A stretch of DNA of 64,000 nt from positions 3,534,001-3,598,000 of the forward strand of contig JASJZH010000003.1 of the NCBI GenBank assembly GCA_037178975.1, in the 5' to 3' direction. Source of the DNA: Oscheius tipulae. Lineage: Eukaryota > Nematoda > Chromadorea > Rhabditida > Rhabditidae. Made by a program: the position numbers and the translations under genes. Under the pieces are notes generated by a model. That model searched no databases, was not told where the DNA came from, and worked only from the letters and a program-made list of their open reading frames with translations. This document shows positions 22,756 through 36,014 of the stretch, one piece after another (position 1 is the first letter of the stretch; every line of letters starts with the position of its first letter).

Positions 22756-25700
22756 ATGGATGATCTGCTCTCAGCAGCTCTAGCGGAATCTGGACTTGAT
22801 GAATTTCTGTCAAACGACTGCAATCTCTATAACGACGCCGGATCAACAGGGTCCGTTTACTTATCATTTTCTGGTTGAAATCTAGTCGCTTATAGTGGCA
22901 CAGACACATCCGATGTAGGAACATCTCCAAGTGCTTCCCAAGATTTGATCGAAAAATGCTCAACATCAGAACATTCGTCCCCTGCTGGCTCACCGAAAAT
23001 CATCGACTCTGAAAAGAATAATAATGCAGGTTTGTTCAATCTCCTTTTTTTCGCAAGCACGTCTCAACTTCAGCTACTCCACGGATTGGTCAATTTCCCA
23101 CCGTCAGCAGTGCGCCTGTAATTTGGCCTGAAAGCAGAGTAGCCTTTAGACAAAAAACTCCTACGAATTTGCCACGGGAACGAGAATTTTCCGGACAAAC
23201 ATTGATTAAACGAACCGTAAACACGCCGAATGGTCCTCAGATACAGCTTCTCCGACCTTATACCAATGTAAGACCCTTCTCGTTCGTTCCATGTTCTGCT
23301 TCAGGAAAAAGGTGAAACATGTTATCGCCAAGTCAAAATGCAATCAAATAACGGCCGTCCAGGAAGTCCTGCGCCCAGACAAAAGGTGGTTGTTGTAAAA
23401 CAGAACACACCCAACGGTAAGCGGTTCTTTACTAATCCCAAGCTTTATTTTAGGACCAAGATATGTCAGACAAGTGTTACCGCCTGGTGCTGAGATTTGT
23501 ACAACAGTATCGCCTGGAGGTACCGTCACTCGAAAGATTGTGACCAGGAAGCCTGTGAACTCTTCGAATGGTCAGCAAGGGTTAGTTTTACCTAAAAGTT
23601 GTAATAAAGGCAGCTTTAGACCGATTTCAAGCAATACTCTCAGTAGCCAAGGTCGACCATTTGTCGTGAACCGAGGTCAACCTTCTTCTCGTCCTCCGAC
23701 CATCAGAAGAGTATTTACGCGTGGTGGTGCACCTTTACATCGTGGAATCAGTCGTCCGAATGGATCATTTGAACGTCAAGGCTCTCGTCCAGGAAGTAGG
23801 TCGTGACACTCATACAGCAATTATTTATTGTTCAGCTCCTTTGAATTCCCGACCAGGTTCGGCAATCTCCGACTATTCGCCAGTCGCTTCTCCCGGTTTC
23901 ACGTTGAGAACGCCTTTGGCCGGAGTAAGTGGAAGCAGCCCAGCTTTGAGCAACATGCAAAGTTTCGACTTCAGTCAAACTCCTCAAAGAGGCTCGGAAG
24001 CCTATCTCAGTCAATTGGTATCTTTGTTCTATTTTCATAAACGATTGAAGGCTCAGAGCCCTCAGCCAAAACCACTCCGCCAATTGACTCTTAAAGAGTC
24101 TTTGAGCCAACGACCGTCTCAGCCTCAACTTCAGCGTTTTAGCAACGACTCGTTTGACAGCAAGGCATCTCTCAAGCCAAGAGTTTGTTGTTATCCCTTC
24201 TACGTTCAAAAATATTGTTCAGGAGGAGAAGCCACTTTCGATCGCTCCGACAAAATCGTCAAAGGCAAAAGAAGAAATGAAACAGGCTATGCAGACAGCG
24301 AAAGAACGTCGTTTGGATGATGACGAGGATGAGAATCTGGGATATGCGGAAACATATTCCGACTATCGACCAGCAAAACTTCGATCCGGACTTGCACATC
24401 CCGATAGTGTCGTTGAAACAGCCTCTCTTAGCAGTGTTGCTCCGCCAGACGTAATTTATCAAGTTTCGATGCCGGAATTCGTAAGTCTATAGACTATTGC
24501 CTGTTATGCAAAGTCTCTATTTTTAGTTGATCGATACCGGCGCGATCTCCGCATTACAACTGGAAGCTGTAATTTATGCGTGCCAGGCCCACGACAAAAG
24601 ATTGCCTAGTGGGGAGAGAACAGGATATTTGATTGGTATCAACAATTTGAGTTTATTGAACAACTCTTGATTCAGGCGACGGAGCTGGAGTGGGCAAAGG
24701 AAGAACCGTAGCTTGTATTATCTTCGAAAATTACCTGCTGGGCAGAAAACGATCAATCTGGCTGTCCGTCTCGTCTGATTTAAAGTTTGACTCCGAACGC
24801 GATCTCAGAGATATTGGAGCTGGAAGAATCAAGGTATCTTATTCCTTTCCTTCCCAACCTTCTTCTTATTCAGGTTCACGCACTAAACAAGCTGAAGTAT
24901 GCTAAAATCAACGGTTCAGAAAATGGTTTCGTCAAGAAAGGCTGTCTTTTTGCCACATACTCTTCCTTGATTGGTGAATGTCGTACAGCAAGCAAGAAGT
25001 ACCGGAGTCGCTTGAACCAGCTCGTCCAATGGTTTGGAGTGGTTAGTTCACCCCCGTTATAAAAAACGATCTAATACTTCAGGAGTACGATGGTGTGATC
25101 ATCTTCGACGAATGTCATAGAGCCAAGAATCTGGTCCCCGGAACTGGTGGAAAGCCCACAAAGACGGGAAAGCTCGTGCTCGAGCTGCAGAAGAAACTCC
25201 CAAATGCGCGAATTGTCTATGCTTCAGCCACTGGAGCCACGGAACCTCGTAACATGGCCTATATGACTCGACTCGGACTCTGGGGAGAAGGACAAGCCTT
25301 TCCGAACTTCAGTGACTTCATTAACGCCGTCGAAAGACGAGGAGTCGGTGCGATGGAAATAGTGGCCATGGACATGAAACAACGCGGACTCTATCTGGCT
25401 CGACAGCTCTCCTTCCGAGGAGTTTCCTTCCGTGTCGAAGAAGTCACTCTTTCCGACGATTTCATAAAGGTTTATGACGAATCTGTGAAGCTCTGGATGG
25501 AGTGTCGTCGTCAGTTCCAGGTTTGTTCTCGAACTTTTTGCTCTAACATTTTTCATTTTAGGTCATTCTTAGTACCATGTCAGACGCGGAACGATCTTCC
25601 TGCAAGCACATTTGGGGCCAGTTCTGGGCCGCTCATCAACGATTCTTCAAGTATCTTTGCATCGGAGCCAAGGTGATTTTATAGCATTGACTCTCTATCA

Positions 25701-28700
25701 CTAATTTCAGGTTGATGCATGTGTTCGAATGACCCGTGAAGCTATAAAAAGCAACAAATGTGCTGTTATTGGTCTTCAGTCTACGGGAGAGTCGAGAACC
25801 AACGAAGTTCTGGAAGAATCTGGCGGAGAACTCACCGAGTTTGTCTCAACTGCGAAGTTAGTCCGATCTTGATATATTTCAAATGACTTTTTAGAGCGGT
25901 GCTTCAAGGACTCATTGAGAAACATTTCCCACTTGAACGTGGCAATTGCGTTGATGTCTTCCGCGATTTCGATCGAATGTTTGACGATTCTGACCGTCCG
26001 AAGAAACGAAGTGCGTATACTCTTTGTCCTTTCTTAGCACCTGTTCAGAAATTCCAAGTAATCCGTACGGATTTGACGTCCTGGATGAGCTGGGTCTCAG
26101 TCTTCCCTCAAAATCTCAGTCGACGAAACGAGGTCGCTTCGACAACGATTCTGCTGACGATGAAAGTGAGGAAGATGAAGACGAGGAAGAAGACGAAGAT
26201 GATGAGGACGAGTCGGACAGTGATACTGATGCAGAAGTCAAACTGGGTTTGTCATTTTCATAGAAATTGCACTTTATTTGTTCCAGGTGATAACGAGGAG
26301 GACTGGTTCAAAGCTATCTTAGCCGAGGCGGCATCCTCAAGTGACTCTGACAATGATGACGACGAAGATGAGGATAGTGCGAAAAGCGGCGATAGTGGAG
26401 ATGAGAATAAAGCAAACGGTAATAGCAACGATGAAGAGGATGAGTTCAATCCATTCTTCTATGACTTTGCCAAAGGAGATCCATACATCAGACGAGCAAA
26501 AGCTGACAACGGAAAGAAGAAGAAAAAGATGGTAGGACTTGAGCAATTGCAATGAATGACATGTATTTTTCAGAAGACGGAGGAGGAGTTGGCGGAGGAA
26601 CGTCGACAGCGTCGTATTCGAAAGAAGAGAAAGAAGAGGAAGATCATCAAGGAGCACAGAAGGGCTGAGAGGAAGAAGCAGAAGAGAGAGCTACAAACAC
26701 AGGCGATGCAGAGCACAGCCAACGAGTTCATCACATCGTCACGTCTCATCGACGGATTCGATATAAATCCGAAAATCGTAAAGGTGAGAAAATACACATG
26801 TTTATCTAACTGGCCATTTAAGGCTGAACTACTCGCTGCTGTCGAACGTCTCGGACCTCAGCTACCTGTCAATACCCTTGATCAGCTTATTGACGAATTA
26901 GGAGGGCCCGAATTTGTGGCGGAGATGACCGGTCGTAAAGGACGAATTGTTACCCGTCCTAATGGTGATATCGAGTATGAGCCTCGCAGTGCTGGCGTCG
27001 ATGTTCCGCTCGAACTGATGAACATGGACGAGAAGGACAAGTTCATGAAAGGAGAAAAACTCGTCGCTGTGATCTCCGAAGCGGCTAGTAGTGGAATTTC
27101 TCTGCAATCCGACAGAAGAGCCCAGAATCAGCGAAGACGTGTTCACATAACATTGGAGCTTCCTTGGTCCGCTGACAAAGCTATTCAGCAATTCGGTAAC
27201 TTTCTCCTTGTATTATCTAAACCTTTACGTTCAGGAAGAACACATCGTTCGAATCAAGTGAGCGCTCCCGAATACGTCTTCCTGATTTCTGAACTGGCTG
27301 GCGAGAAGAGGTATGCTCTCTATTAATCGAGATCTTACGATCTTGTAGATTCGCCTCGATTGTTGCGAAAAGACTGGAATCCCTTGGTGCTCTTACTCAT
27401 GGTGATCGTCGCGCGACTGAAACTCGTGATCTCTCTCAGTTCAATATGGATACAAAATATGGTCGAGCCGCCTTGGATGTGCTTCTCAAGTCGGTCATTG
27501 GAACTCTCTCACCTCCGCTCATAGCTCCGCCAACTGACTACAAGCCAGGAGATTTCTTTGCTGGTGAGTCTAGACAAGTTTTTTTTTGTAATTTATTATT
27601 ATTCAGACATGAGATTATACATGGAAGGAGTGGGTCTGCTTTCTCGAATGGATAACGGCCAATATACGATCGAGAGAGAAGGAAGTATGATAGCCAAGTT
27701 CCTCAACAGAATCCTCGGTCTCCCTGTCCATGCTCAGAATTCGCTCTTCCAATATTTCACAGAAATCGTCAACGAACTCATCGCCCAGGCGAAGCATGAC
27801 GGAACTTACGATATGGGAATCATGGGTTTGTATAGTTACATAGAGAACCTAATACTTTTTTTTGTAGATCTTGGAACGGGTGGTGATGAAGTGCGCAAAC
27901 AGGAGACGAGAATCTTCCTTGGCAGAGCCGAAAAGGGCAGTTATCGCGTCGAAATCAACAAGATCGGTGTCGACCGTGGAGTACCTTGGGAAGACGCTTT
28001 TGCCATTTACCAGCAGCACAATGTCGGCGAAGATGGTTTCTATGTCTCAACTCCTCCACACAGTATCAGACAAATCGTCTCCCTGGTTTATGGAATTGGA
28101 AAACGTCGATTAGACACTGGTGACAGGTGAGAGATCGCATCTTTAGGAACCCCACAACAATTTATAGACTTTACGCACTGACTCGGCCAGCAACGGGTCG
28201 TTCCCCGAAGATGGAGACGTTCTCCGACTTGTCCAAACGATTCAAAAAGCTGTCGCCCGAAGAGGCCGAACCTTTATGGAGAACTCAATTTGAAAGTGGG
28301 TATTTTTGGGAATACTAGTGGACAAATAACCTTAGGCGCATCCAAAATGTGTCAGCACAGTTTTGTCTATGGACGATGTCGAAACGAGGAGAACCACAAA
28401 TACTGCGAGGTCGGCAGAAGTACCAGAACCTATTTTGTGCTCTCTGGATCAGTCCTGTCCGTTTGGCCGGTGGTTGAGCAAGTCCTCAATGATAGGGACA
28501 CTCGAGGCAGTCGGATACAGGTCATCCGCATCCGAACCACGAATCAGGATCAGGAACAGAAGATTGTCGGTCTGTTGAATTCTTTCTACCCATCATTATT
28601 TCAATATTCAGGTCTGCTGGTCCTTCCTCAATTTGTTCGTCAACTTGTGCAAAAACTTGAAGAGCACTGTGGCCGTTCATTCGTGGAAACCAAGAAGGCT

Positions 28701-28760
28701 CCTCTACCCCCACCTCCTCCTCTGATGAAAAAAGAAGAAATTCTTGACTCGCTTGATTAG
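22756..28760 (+). CDS. SBNO: Strawberry notch homologue (SBNO), helicase-like nuclear regulator
   Basis: Large nuclear SF2 helicase-like coregulator, linked in flies to Notch and EGFR signalling. The start [18 protein letters not shown] matches the short acidic SBNO N-terminus. The middle holds a Pro/Ser/Arg-rich disordered part. The helicase core has Walker [14 protein letters not shown], Walker [25 protein letters not shown] and [20 protein letters not shown]. An acidic run ([20 protein letters not shown]) and a Lys/Arg-rich run follow. The second half includes [69 protein letters not shown]-type motif VI and [14 protein letters not shown]. It ends [10 protein letters not shown], stop 28758-28760. 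More than 20 introns of about 40 nt. Confidence 0.96.
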
Positions 28761-28816
28761 AGCTGTTTTGTTTTCCGGTCGAACTCGGGTATTTTTTTTT
28801 AGAAGGTTGTTAGTTT

Positions 28817-28822
28817 AATAAA
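28817..28822 (+). terminator. Poly(A) signal AATAAA of strawberry notch
   Basis: AATAAA 57 nt after the stop codon, in the 156-bp gap before the converging protease gene. Confidence 0.55.
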
Positions 28823-28916
28823 TTTTTTTTCTTCTTTTCCTAAAGTATTACACTCTTCTATGCAAGACAAACAACTGCTGTATTGCACTTTATTGGTAAT
28901 CTTGCTAGTTGGGGAG

Positions 28917-30541
<1,625 letters not shown>

Positions 30542-31095
30542 CGCTGTCGAGTGAATTTCTCTTATCTTTTTACTTCTAAGCCGATTTGAAGAGTTTCTTG
30601 CTTGATCTTCTCGTCCTAACATGATAAACAAACCATTTTTCTTACTTTATTCTTCTGTTTAGACCCTTACACATTCATTGTATTCTAGCTAATACCAGTA
30701 CTCTCCAGCACAATTGTAGACCCAAAATATTCTCTGGTTTGGTTCCAAAACAGCAACTCTCGTCTCCAAAGGTCCCGCTGTTATCTCCCTTCTAAGGCAG
30801 TAAGAATTTAATCTGCTTAGAGGGGATATGTACCAGTGATAAATCGGTCATCTTGCCAACTAAAAACGTACCCTCTCTTTTGTGGAACACTGTTATAGGG
30901 AATGGAAGTTCACTAGAAACACGAGGGAGAAACGGGATGGGTGACCCTTTTAGTCTAAACAATAGATCAGTTCTATGTGGGTCTCTTCTTGTGGCTAATT
31001 CCGAAGCCACAAGAGTCAAAACGGAAGACACACTGATTTTGCTGAGTGTTCTTTGGTGTTTTTCAGAGCTACTGATAACTGCAGTCAGTCTCGCC
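30542..31095. promoter_or_regulatory. Divergent promoter region between two secreted-protein genes
   Basis: About 550 bp between the protease start (minus) and the unknown secreted-protein start (plus). A GTTTTTCAG acceptor ends at 31066, 29 nt before the plus-strand ATG. No other feature assigned. Confidence 0.4.
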
Positions 31096-31797
31096 ATGTT
31101 TCTTTCACTGCTTCTTTTGGTTTCCGTAGTTGGTCAGTTTGGATGATACCCTCCAATTATCGTTCATTAGACAGTATTCAAAATAGTACTATCGGTAACT
31201 GTGATCTTTCCACCCCGCCTGCTTCATGGCTGACAACCTCAGCCATCGGAATACTTGATTGGGCGACCGCTGGAGTCAAACCTACCGGACCGAACTTTTG
31301 TCTCGATGTAAGAGTCTACTGTTAATTTTAATCCTTTTCCTAGGGCAACAGGTCAGCCGACTATGTCCGAGTGGCCTACCACATCAACCTCCCGTCCTCT
31401 GTGGAGAGAAAAGAACACACCCTGTCTGGTGACAATCGTAAGTCAAAGGCATATTTTATTGAAAATTTATGTAGCCAACAACGCGTGTGTGAACAAGGAC
31501 TCCCGTATCCAGTACTGTATTCCATTTTGTGGAGAAGATCTGCAAGTGCCGGTCATCAAAGCCGCTCTTCAATCTGGACAGACATGGGTTGTTGCAGAAT
31601 TAATCGAGAAGGAAGTCAACGATCCGAAATGGGCAATTACTGTTCTGGCTGTCGATTACAATAACCCGATTACCCATCTGAACATTTCGAGTTTCCTTGA
31701 TCCTACAGTCTGGTGTTCTGTCTACATTGGCATCAACCCGAAAATCGGATTCCCCTACCTCTTTGAGGTTCAGCTGGGCAATGTGATTCCTCAATAA
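31096..31797 (+). CDS. Secreted protein of unknown function
   Basis: Not recognised. Four exons assemble cleanly: signal peptide MFLSLLLLVSVVDS, then STIGNCDLSTPPASWLTT, DYVRVAYHINLPSSVERKEH and NACVNKDSRIQYCIPFCGED, ending in a beta-rich stretch (SGQTWVVAELIEKEVND, WAITVLAVDYNNPITHLN, GFPYLFEVQLGNVIPQ). The product is about 195 residues with roughly six cysteines, no membrane segment after the signal, and probably a disulphide-bonded beta fold. Introns are about 37-44 nt. Neighbours on both sides also encode secreted or surface proteins. The stop overlaps a poly(A) signal. Confidence 0.8.
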
Positions 31798-31798
31798 A
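31793..31798 (+). terminator. AATAAA overlapping the stop codon
   Basis: The stop TAA at 31795-31797 lies inside AATAAA. The stop codon of the converging receptor gene is only about 31 bp further on. Confidence 0.5.
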
Positions 31799-31828
31799 TT
31801 TTATTCGGAACACCTGATACCCGAACCA

Positions 31829-33694
31829 TCACAAGGACCAGTCTCTATTTTCGAGAGTGGGATTCTCCATGTTGGGAGCAATGAACAACAGAAATCCTGT
31901 TGAAGAGACGGTCAAGAGCGTGACACAGCAGAAGAAGAATCGGTCAAAAATATTGGAGAGGTGGGACCATTTCTCAATCATCTCTTCCGTTCTCTGCTCC
32001 TGATCGACTCGATCAATCTAATATTCTTTTCCTTTTAATTATTTAGCACTCACCAGGTTCTTACTCAAAGTGTCATTTTGATTGACACTGGAGGTGGCCG
32101 AGGCCAGGATCGAATCGAATTTGCATCTCTTTTTCTTCTGCTTGCGCCCGCCGAACACCGGCCCGAGAATAGAGAATCCCACCAGTTCCATCCAGTTCGG
32201 AATCCTATATATTTTATCCACAAATAGCCAGAATGGACTCACTCCATGTAGGTTTCTGCTCCGTGTCTCACATTCAAGACAAAGACCGAAAAGCCGACTG
32301 ACAGGGCTGAGATACCCATAATTGTCATCAACTGAACGCTTGTTGTGAAATCAGTGAGAAACATACATAAATGGCGATTAGGGGAATGACTTCAGAAGTC
32401 TCTGGCATACTTTCGGCAATGTTGAAACTAAAGACGGAATAGGCCAAGAGAACAGTCAGCCCCAGGGTCACCTTCTCTCCGGACTCACAGGGAAGAACAA
32501 ACTGAACGAGAGTTAGTATCTGGAAAACTTATTATAGAACAGACAAGGAACAACCACTGACACTTAACATAACGCAAGGAGCAATAATATTGTAGAGAAA
32601 GTAGAGAACTCTTCTTTGAAGATGAATCTCAAAGACCACGGTCCCGTATCTCGCATTGCCGGTCGTCTGTTCGAAGCGAAACGTCCTGTTTGCCACGATC
32701 TGCCATTCTCCATTTTCAGTAAAGGAGTCTCGGGTGAAGGGATCCTTCCCGTCATATCTCTCGACAACTCGAAGGTCCAACTGGGACAAATCGTAGATCC
32801 AGGACCGAAAGATAAGGGAACAGAACTGGTGATCGAAGGGAAAGAGCGACACATCCATATGGCATCGACTGTAGATCTTTTGAGGAGGAGCCCATTGCAC
32901 TGGAATTTTTCTTGAATGGTATTTACTCTCCCTCACAAAAGCCGTCGTTAGTAAGATGAAGATTTGTTTGAATGAGTCCAGCAGAATTGAAGTCTCGGGC
33001 ACTGAAATGTATTCAGTTTCCAAAAAGCAGCTGATCAAACTTGTTGTAAAGAACAATATCTGGCGTCCAGACGTATCTGGTGGCAAGGGTCAGCTTGGTC
33101 AAGTTGCCAAACTCTTCCGGCTTCCATTGAATTCTCTCGTCCTTCCACGACTGTTCGACCCAGACATTGAGAGCGAGTACTTGGCTCCTCTCATCCTAAA
33201 ACCAAATGACTTTCTGTTGTTCAATTTTTCTGACAATGTTGAATATGTGAGTGAGGGTCAATCCGATGTAAATCGGAACAACTTGAGAGGCATTGAAGAC
33301 TGGACGAACCGCTTTGTCGTACCCATAAAGCAGATATCTGAATAAGAGTGCTTTTAGGAAAGAGTTCCGGAGCTGTTTCAAGTCACGACAATAAGGCCTT
33401 TCAGCGCATTGTTGTATTTGGCACGCAATTCTCTCAGTCAGCAAAAAAGGAGAATTACCTGAAGAGACGTTGCTCGTCATTGGCTCCGAACTTTTTCAGA
33501 TCAAGATCGCCAACCGAATCTCGCGAAGGAATATCCGGATACTCGACTGAAACGAGTGTTGGTCGAGTGGAATAGATCCTTGACTAAGATGTTATTAGGC
33601 ACAACTTACGGCTATCTGACGGAGAATGAGCGGCTGCAAGGATGGTTAGAAGTGAGGCGAGCATCAAGAGACCGCCGAAGGAAACCACGCCCAT
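31829..33694 (-). CDS. Nicotinic acetylcholine receptor-type Cys-loop channel subunit
   Basis: Pentameric ligand-gated cation channel subunit. Signal peptide [20 protein letters not shown]. The extracellular domain includes [20 protein letters not shown] and the canonical Cys-loop [15 protein letters not shown] with 13 residues between the cysteines. No adjacent cysteine pair is visible in the loop C region ([13 protein letters not shown]), so it is likely a non-alpha or atypical subunit. M1 starts [10 protein letters not shown]2 carries [17 protein letters not shown], with the cation-selective GEK motif and a leucine at 9'. M3 is followed by a short intracellular loop with a KQKKKRCK cluster, then M4 ([20 protein letters not shown]). 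Stop 31829-31831. The start follows a TGTTCAG acceptor by 9 nt. Confidence 0.92.
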
Positions 33695-34455
33695 TGAGGA
33701 ATACTGAACAAGGAGGTCAGACTAAACTTGCGTGAGAGAGTTGTTTATGTCAGTAGTTGTTATCAGAAGAGTATTAGGTTTGGACGAGGAAATGGATCCA
33801 CATCTAATAAGAGTTTTGGATATTTGTTTGCGGAGGAGCAGTAATGAAAATAGAGTATTCTGCGGTGACATCCAGTTGTAGGGATAGTACCCTTAAAAGC
33901 TTCTATACTTTATTTCTGGATAACCGGAAACTTCCTTGTGTTCCATCACACTTCAGCTGTATCACAGGTTCTGTGGTTAACATCTGTTCAAATCTTCGAA
34001 ACAACTCTTCTTCTAAAGTGTACCCAGTAAAATGAACGGAAATTAGCCACGATTCTCGTAGAGACATTCTCCCGATTAAGAGGAAAACTACGCATAAACT
34101 ATGAGCCGATCGGGAAATGAATGCACATGTATAAAGGATCTAGAAGAAGACGATGGGAACTGGGGCGAAGGCCAGAAGTGCCTAGGCCTTCTATGGGCTA
34201 ATTGCCATCCGCCCCAAGCCTAATCAAACTTTTTACTCGACAGCTGCTCCACCAGTGAAGAGAGAACCCTGTCCACCCCCTCTTTCGAACAACTTGAAAC
34301 TCGAAAAAGTGAGTCAGACCACCCCGTCCGGACTCGACTCATGCCTTTGCGCGCGGCAGCCGGAAACCTGAAATGAACCCGGATGGGAGTGTCAAAGAGT
34401 CCTGAACCCTCCTCTCTCTCACCAAACAGCTGCTCGCCTCTTCAAACCTTGATTT
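33695..34455. promoter_or_regulatory. Divergent region between receptor and phospholipase-like genes
   Basis: About 760 bp. The part 34180-34440 is GC-richer, with CAGCTG E-box-like sites near 34240-34250 and 34425-34435. No coding region supported. Confidence 0.35.
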
Positions 34456-35067
34456 ATGCCGCCTTGGCTGTTACTTTTAGTTTTCCTAGTCCACAACACA
34501 TTCTCCCATCCCATTGACTCTTCTATAGAAGGTTCTGGGTTCTCTTTGGAGATCATTCTTGAGAATAGAACTCCTGAGACAATAATTCCTGTAGTCACTC
34601 AGTCACCGATTCTTCTAGAGGAACCAGAGGACACCAAATGGTAGGTTAGTGAAAAAAATATTCCTAACTCTTTCCAGGTGGTGTGGGAACAACACTTTCA
34701 GTCGAGGATTGGCACATTTCATCGCAAAACATGACAAGAACGTCAAAGGTTTTCATTTTTCTTAGCCACGTTATTTCATAATCAGACATAAACGAGTGCT
34801 GTCGAAAGCATGACTTTGAGTATGACGAGGCGCGTACATTTCAAGAAGTGCAGATCTCGGACACTCGCTTTGATGAATGTCTCGGTCAGGACAGCAGCAC
34901 GTGAGATATCTACGTTTACACAAGACCGAGAGGTTTTCAGATATCGGCAGTATGTGGTTCGACCACTGTTCAATACCGCGATTAATATGAACTACTTCTA
35001 CGAGAGAGTCAAAAGTGCCTTCAAGACAGTCTTCTTGGGCGGAGACGGTTTTATTGATCTCAAATAG
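34456..35067 (+). CDS. Secreted phospholipase A2-like protein, divergent and cysteine-poor
   Basis: Four exons give a secreted protein: signal MPPWLLLLVFLVHNTFSHP, a short linker, then the PLA2-like calcium-loop motif WWCGNNTFSRG. The active-site helix INECCRKHDFEYD keeps the catalytic His-Asp pair. Then comes DTRFDECLG, and a C-terminal helix region (YRQYVVRPLFNTAINMNYFY) ends FLGGDGFIDLK. The order resembles group III-type secreted PLA2. Compared with that family the cysteine positions are reduced: no Cys follows the His-Asp pair, and the CDCD-type pair is replaced by SDTR. It may therefore be structurally relaxed or inactive. The joins are TKW|WCG, KNVK|DINE and SST|YRQ. Confidence 0.75.
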
Positions 35068-35079
35068 CTGTCTGTACAA

Positions 35080-35085
35080 AATAAA
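35080..35085 (+). terminator. Poly(A) signal AATAAA of the phospholipase-like gene
   Basis: AATAAA 13 nt after the stop codon, in a 73-bp convergent gap with ABITRAM. Confidence 0.55.
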
Positions 35086-35140
35086 GCGTTTTATTCAGCA
35101 GCAAGAGGGACAAAAGCAAAAAATAATCTTAGGAAGAAAG

Positions 35141-35766
35141 TTAGGACAGTTGCTTGAACCTTTCTTGTGCCTTTTCCATAGAGACGAGAGGTACACGTTT
35201 ATGAGGCAGCTCATCCAAGAGCTCTTCTGGTTTCCGCTTTCCGGCTCCGTACGTGACAATGGCAATGTAACCTTGGTTTTCTGGAGCTCTTCTGATCAGA
35301 TCTGGTTCGGATTTTAAACGATCATTGACCTAGAAAAGACTGGTTGCTCTGCAAGTTCTCAAAAATACCTCAGCAAGAGTGCCTTTCAGACCGGCCCGCA
35401 CAATAATCTCCTGACCATCCTTACAGCGAATCGTACAAAGTCTCGTCTCTTTTTGAAGCAGCAAACCACCCTAAATTATGAATATTTTGCTTTGAAAAAC
35501 AGGAAATACGTACCTTTTTACCTTTTCCAACGACGGTTTTCTCTCCTCTATCGACTCCATGTTTTTTCGTACTTCCAAAGTCGACCTCGATCACTTCGCT
35601 CGTTGGAATCTGAAATAGTTTTGCTTACAAGAGCACCAATTGCCACCTCTTTCAAGACGATAACTGTTACACCGCTCGGATGATGTAAATATGCTACATT
35701 ATCGTGAACAGATGCAAATCTCTTATAAATTCTGTCGACGACCGACTGATAGGAGAACGAAGACAT
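35141..35766 (-). CDS. ABITRAM: ABITRAM (FAM206A/Simiate) homologue
   Basis: Small lipoyl/biotinyl-fold-like protein, reported in vertebrates to bind actin and to act in nuclear speckles. Start MSSFSYQSVVDRIYKRFASV lies 3 nt after a CTTTAG acceptor. The family pattern is visible: VAYLHHPSGVTVIVLKEVAI, STKKHGVDRGEKTVVGKGKK, TRLCTIRCKDGQEIIVRAGL, KGTLAEVNDRL and PENQGYIAIVTYG. It ends EKAQERFKQLS, stop 35141-35143. About three introns. PEX19 lies 250 bp upstream on the same strand. Confidence 0.87.
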
Positions 35767-36014
35767 CTGCTAAAGTATAGATACCTTCTCGACCCATTCT
35801 GAAATGTGAAAATGCATGAGTTTGGTAGCTCCCTTTTCTGGCGAAACAAGTGAAAATATTTCAAACTTCATTTGTCCAAACTGATTCTGTGGCCTATAAT
35901 ATCACAAACTGAAAGCTCCTAGTTAAGTAAGATCATTCAACGTGAAAACAATAGACTAATAACGGGCTACTGGCTAGAGGACTAGAGTATTCGCAAGATC
36001 GTGTTGGTTGAGAA

